Shown one piece after another: positions 61,781 to 64,000 of a stretch of 64,000 bases of DNA; the stretch's first letter is position 1, and each line of letters starts with the position of its first letter. Below the pieces are notes generated by a model. That model made no database searches and was not told the origin of the DNA. It saw nothing but the letters and a program-made list of their open reading frames with translations. The stretch comes from Marinobacterium sediminicola. GTDB lineage: Bacteria > Pseudomonadota > Gammaproteobacteria > Pseudomonadales > Balneatricaceae. Both the position numbers and the translations under genes were made by a program. The stretch covers positions 2,170,001-2,234,000 of the forward strand of contig NZ_CP092123.1 of assembly GCF_022343685.1 (NCBI RefSeq), written 5' to 3'.

Positions 61781-62440
61781 ATGAAAAAAAATCTGACATC
61801 ATTTATGGCAGCCTGCGCGCTTTATCCAACCCTTTCGCTCGCAGAAATCAAAATAAACCCATCCAATGGGGTGGACATTATTGCCATCAACGGAAAACCA
61901 GTGGAGTCAGAAACATTTTTTTCTGGTTTACCCCAGCTCAAGATTGCAAATGGCAAAGCCCAGATCGTTGCTGAGTACACTGCGGAGATCGTTGAATCAG
62001 CTGATGACTATATCCTTGAAAAAAGTGACACTTTTGTAATTACCTTTGATGCATCGGACACTACTGTCACTGTTCGCGCACCGGAAATTTCCAGCCAATA
62101 CGACCTGAAAGCATTTAATCGAGAAGGGAATTGGCAGCTTCTGGATAACCAGGGAAGAAGTATTTCCTACCATGTCGGAAAACTGGAAAAAGAAGGCTTC
62201 CAGCTTGATCGGGACATTGAAAAAGAACTGAAAGTATTCAATCGAACAAATGCCGACGCGGCATTGGGTTCACTTACCGTGGAAACTCACAATTTCCACA
62301 ACAACACCCCCTCTCATCAACCTGCTGACAACTCACATCCCGACCAGAAAATGGTTGGAAAGATGCTGCAGTTCTGGTTTGAGCAGGCAAATGAAGAAAC
62401 CAGGAATAAATTCAAGAGCTGGATTGAAACCAGCCTTTAA
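61781..62440 (+). CDS. DUF2057/YccT family periplasmic protein
   Basis: A 219-residue exported protein with a signal peptide (ending LSLAE). It matches E. coli YccT (curli-synthesis inhibitor) in the N-terminal part (NGVDIIAINGKPVES, LPQLKIANGKAQIV) and most clearly in the C-terminal end (MLQFWFEQANEETRNKFKSW against LKYWFKLADPQTRNTFLQW). YccT-like proteins act in the periplasm. It is probably monocistronic or co-transcribed with the porin gene 39 bases downstream. A promoter pair TTGATT-N17-TAGAAA upstream (about 61658-61690) is possible. Confidence 0.85.
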   Translation: MKKNLTSFMAACALYPTLSLAEIKINPSNGVDIIAINGKPVESETFFSGLPQLKIANGKAQIVAEYTAEIVESADDYILEKSDTFVITFDASDTTVTVRAPEISSQYDLKAFNREGNWQLLDNQGRSISYHVGKLEKEGFQLDRDIEKELKVFNRTNADAALGSLTVETHNFHNNTPSHQPADNSHPDQKMVGKMLQFWFEQANEETRNKFKSWIETSL

Positions 62441-62479
62441 ATCTCACTTTATTTTTTGTTAATACTTGGAGTCTCGCAC

Positions 62480-63418
62480 ATGAAAAAGCTTCTTCTGGCT
62501 GTTGCAGTATCCGTTGCCGCCGGCTCTGCTAGCGCCGCGACCATCTATGAGGGCAACGGCCTCACCTACAAGATCAACGGTGATCTGCAGATTCAGCTTC
62601 GTCAAAAAATCGGCGATGACAAGGAAGCTGACGTTGAGTTCGATGATCTTGAGATCAAAAACTACGTCAGCTACGACTTGGGCGACGACATGAAAGCCTT
62701 CGGTCGTGTGGATTTCGGCTTTAAGGACGCAGCCAACAACTCCGTTGATGTAGAAGGCGAGGAAGATGTTGCGTTGGAAGAAGCCTATGTCGGCTTGGCT
62801 TTCGGTAACACCTCGGTTTCTTTCGGTAAGATGAATCTTGCTTCTGACGAATTCGGTATTGAAGAAGCCATTGAGCTGGGGCAGAAGGAAGACCGTTTCG
62901 ACGCCTCTGAAACCGCTGGTGACGACACTATCCGTTTGGATATCGAGTTGGAAAACGCCTATATCGCCGCTTCTTACGAAATGGAAGCTGAAGGCGCGGG
63001 CAGTGAAAACGGCGAATACTTCGACCTGTTCGCGTCTACCGAGTTCGCTAACCTGACTCTGGCAGCTGCATACCAGAACGCTACTCCCATCATCGGTGCT
63101 GATGACTATGATGTTTGGGGTGTTAGCGCTTCTTACGACGCAGGCTTTGCCACTTTCGCAGCTGATTACAGTGACCGCGAAGACCACTCTGACCAGTACA
63201 ACATTGCTGCAGTATTCAAAGCTGCCAAGACCACAAAAATTGGTATTGGTATGACAAACGTTGAATCTGAAGTCGGTGCTGACGTTACCGAGTGGTACGC
63301 GAACGTGACTTACAAGTTCCCGAATCAGAAGAATGTCAGTCTGTTTGCTGAAATTGCAGACAATGACGCTGCCAACACCGACATGGGCTACCTGGCCGGT
63401 ATGCGCGTGAAGTTCTAA
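62480..63418 (+). CDS. Gram-negative general porin
   Basis: A 312-residue outer-membrane porin with a signal peptide ending SASA-A and alternating strands of a beta-barrel (LTYKINGDLQIQLRQK, YIAASYEMEAEG, LTLAAAYQNA, YDVWGVSASYDAGFATFAADY). It ends in Phe (GYLAGMRVKF), the outer-membrane insertion signal. The protein is strongly acidic (many Asp and Glu in the loops), common in marine bacteria. ATG at 62480 has GGAG eight bases upstream. Two hairpins follow, the second a strong terminator. Confidence 0.93.
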   Translation: MKKLLLAVAVSVAAGSASAATIYEGNGLTYKINGDLQIQLRQKIGDDKEADVEFDDLEIKNYVSYDLGDDMKAFGRVDFGFKDAANNSVDVEGEEDVALEEAYVGLAFGNTSVSFGKMNLASDEFGIEEAIELGQKEDRFDASETAGDDTIRLDIELENAYIAASYEMEAEGAGSENGEYFDLFASTEFANLTLAAAYQNATPIIGADDYDVWGVSASYDAGFATFAADYSDREDHSDQYNIAAVFKAAKTTKIGIGMTNVESEVGADVTEWYANVTYKFPNQKNVSLFAEIADNDAANTDMGYLAGMRVKF

Positions 63419-63429
63419 GGACTGGAACG

Positions 63430-63463
63430 GCGCAGCGGGCCTACCCCTTCGGGTCTGCTGCGT
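63430..63463 (+). terminator. First hairpin after the porin gene
   Basis: CGCAGCGGG and its partner near GGTCTGCTGCG pair with some mismatches around ACCCC-TTC-GGG. It has no T-run and may stabilise the porin mRNA. Confidence 0.45.
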
Positions 63464-63472
63464 TCAAGTTTC

Positions 63473-63503
63473 GACCGGCCCCTTCTGGGGCCGGTTTTTT
63501 TTT
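63473..63503 (+). terminator. Rho-independent terminator of the porin gene
   Basis: ACCGGCCCC-TTCT-GGGGCCGGT is followed by a run of nine T. Its last T bases overlap the stop codon of the convergent LysR gene. Confidence 0.95.
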
Positions 63504-64000
63504 ACCCGCTTGTTCTTGCATCACCGCCCTGCAAAACGTCCAATTCACCAATATAGCCCTGCATGAACGTTCTCAAACAACGTGCTCGGGCATTGAGTAA
63601 TTTGCCGTCAGGCCAGACCGCAAAAATGTCGCGGCGAGGGCCTGACCACTGAGGCAGTATGATCTGCAGCTTTCCCGATGCCAGCGGTTGCCGGGTTTCG
63701 TTGTCGGGCAGCAGGGCGATCCCCAGACCGTCACAGGCGAACTGACACACCAGTGCCAGGTCATCAGCCCAGGCAGCCGGTGTGAGATGAACATCGGTGA
63801 AACGACCGTTGTCACGCTCCTGCAGACGCCAGGGAGAGAATTGCTTGAATACCAGTGTCTGGTGCTGCTGCAGCTGCTCAAGCCTTTCAGGCATGCCCTC
63901 ACGAAGCAGATACTCAGGTGACGCCACCAGACGGGTTTTGACCCAGCCAAGCTTTTTCTGAAACAGCCCGGAGTCCGCCTGGGGGCCGATGCGCAAGGCG
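63502..64000 (-). CDS. LysR-family regulator, C-terminal part (5' end cut by the window edge)
   Basis: About 166 residues ending at the stop at 63502-63504. The segment LRIGPQADSGL at the cut is the typical entry to the LysR effector domain, followed by RLVASPEYLLREGMPE, CDGLGIALLPDNET and a C-terminal RARCLRTFMQGYI. The DNA-binding half lies outside the window. The effector is unknown, and there is no link to the porin beyond convergence. Confidence 0.88.
   Translation of the reverse strand, partial: ALRIGPQADSGLFQKKLGWVKTRLVASPEYLLREGMPERLEQLQQHQTLVFKQFSPWRLQERDNGRFTDVHLTPAAWADDLALVCQFACDGLGIALLPDNETRQPLASGKLQIILPQWSGPRRDIFAVWPDGKLLNARARCLRTFMQGYIGELDVLQGGDARTSG

Noticed and set aside
1-64000. 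tRNA, rRNA, insertion sequences, prophage or attachment sites
   Set aside because: Reading both strands I found no tRNA T-loop in a cloverleaf context, no rRNA sequence, no transposase or integrase, and no flanking terminal repeats.

Overview
The window is about 57% GC, densely packed, and reads as chromosomal DNA of a free-living Gammaproteobacterium, probably a marine one (Oceanospirillales-like). Supporting signs are a long-form PurC, a very acidic porin, SfsA, an ETF/acyl-CoA catabolic gene set, many c-di-GMP proteins, and strong Shine-Dalgarno sites and hairpin-plus-T terminators. I see no rRNA, tRNA, CRISPR array, insertion sequence or prophage. No species name can be supported from sequence alone.

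Layout. 1-4.8 kb: a PhnD-like binding protein followed by the start of a membrane protein (cut by the left edge), sfsA, then a RimK-type ATP-grasp ligase divergent from a GNAT/C39-peptidase fusion. 5.1-9.2 kb: a MaoC-like hydratase and a fused indolepyruvate:ferredoxin oxidoreductase. 9.3-18.5 kb (minus strand): a complete quinohemoprotein amine dehydrogenase (QHNDH) operon in the order qhpA-D-C-B-F-E-G, followed by an LHPP-like HAD phosphatase. 18.7-25.8 kb (plus): a divergent OmpR-type response regulator and a 2127-residue hybrid kinase. 25.8-29.0 kb (minus): a GGDEF-EAL protein overlapping a second PhnD-like binding protein. 29.1-32.4 kb: a coiled-coil lipoprotein, a TMEM165/GDT1-type Mn exporter behind a yybP-ykoY riboswitch, another lipoprotein and a dihaem peroxidase behind a Fur-like site. 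32.6-38.5 kb: purC, an M48 lipoprotein protease, a YdhR-like protein, etfBA and an acyl-CoA synthetase. 38.7-48.3 kb: an AraC regulator, then a seven-gene minus-strand operon (phosphodiesterase-superfamily enzyme, HAD phosphatase, YejABEF-like importer, LysR). 48.7-52.3 kb: two c-di-GMP/response-regulator proteins. 52.4-57.0 kb: an isoleucine-degradation-type cluster (thiolase, acyl-CoA dehydrogenase, SDR) divergent from gcdH. 57.0-64.0 kb: a methyltransferase, a bestrophin-like channel, a small membrane protein, a phytase-like esterase behind a Pho box, a DUF2057/YccT protein, a porin and a truncated LysR gene.

How it fits together. The QHNDH operon would oxidise primary amines in the periplasm. 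It encodes the three subunits, the radical-SAM crosslinking enzyme, the tryptophan-hydroxylating flavoenzyme, the leader protease and the exporter. No AraC-type qhpR is next to it; the divergent two-component pair, with four tandem 10-bp repeats in the shared promoter region, probably replaces it. The indolepyruvate oxidoreductase, ETF, acyl-CoA synthetase and acyl-CoA dehydrogenases suit amino-acid and amine-derived carbon use. The phosphodiesterase/HAD/importer operon and the Pho-box-linked phytase-like gene suggest scavenging of organic phosphorus.

Most noteworthy: the QHNDH operon with its substituted regulator; the hybrid kinase whose N-terminal Ser/Thr-kinase domain has lost its catalytic residues; the RimK-like/GNAT-C39 pair; the YejABEF-like transporter with two cytoplasmic phosphatases; and several well-resolved regulatory sites.
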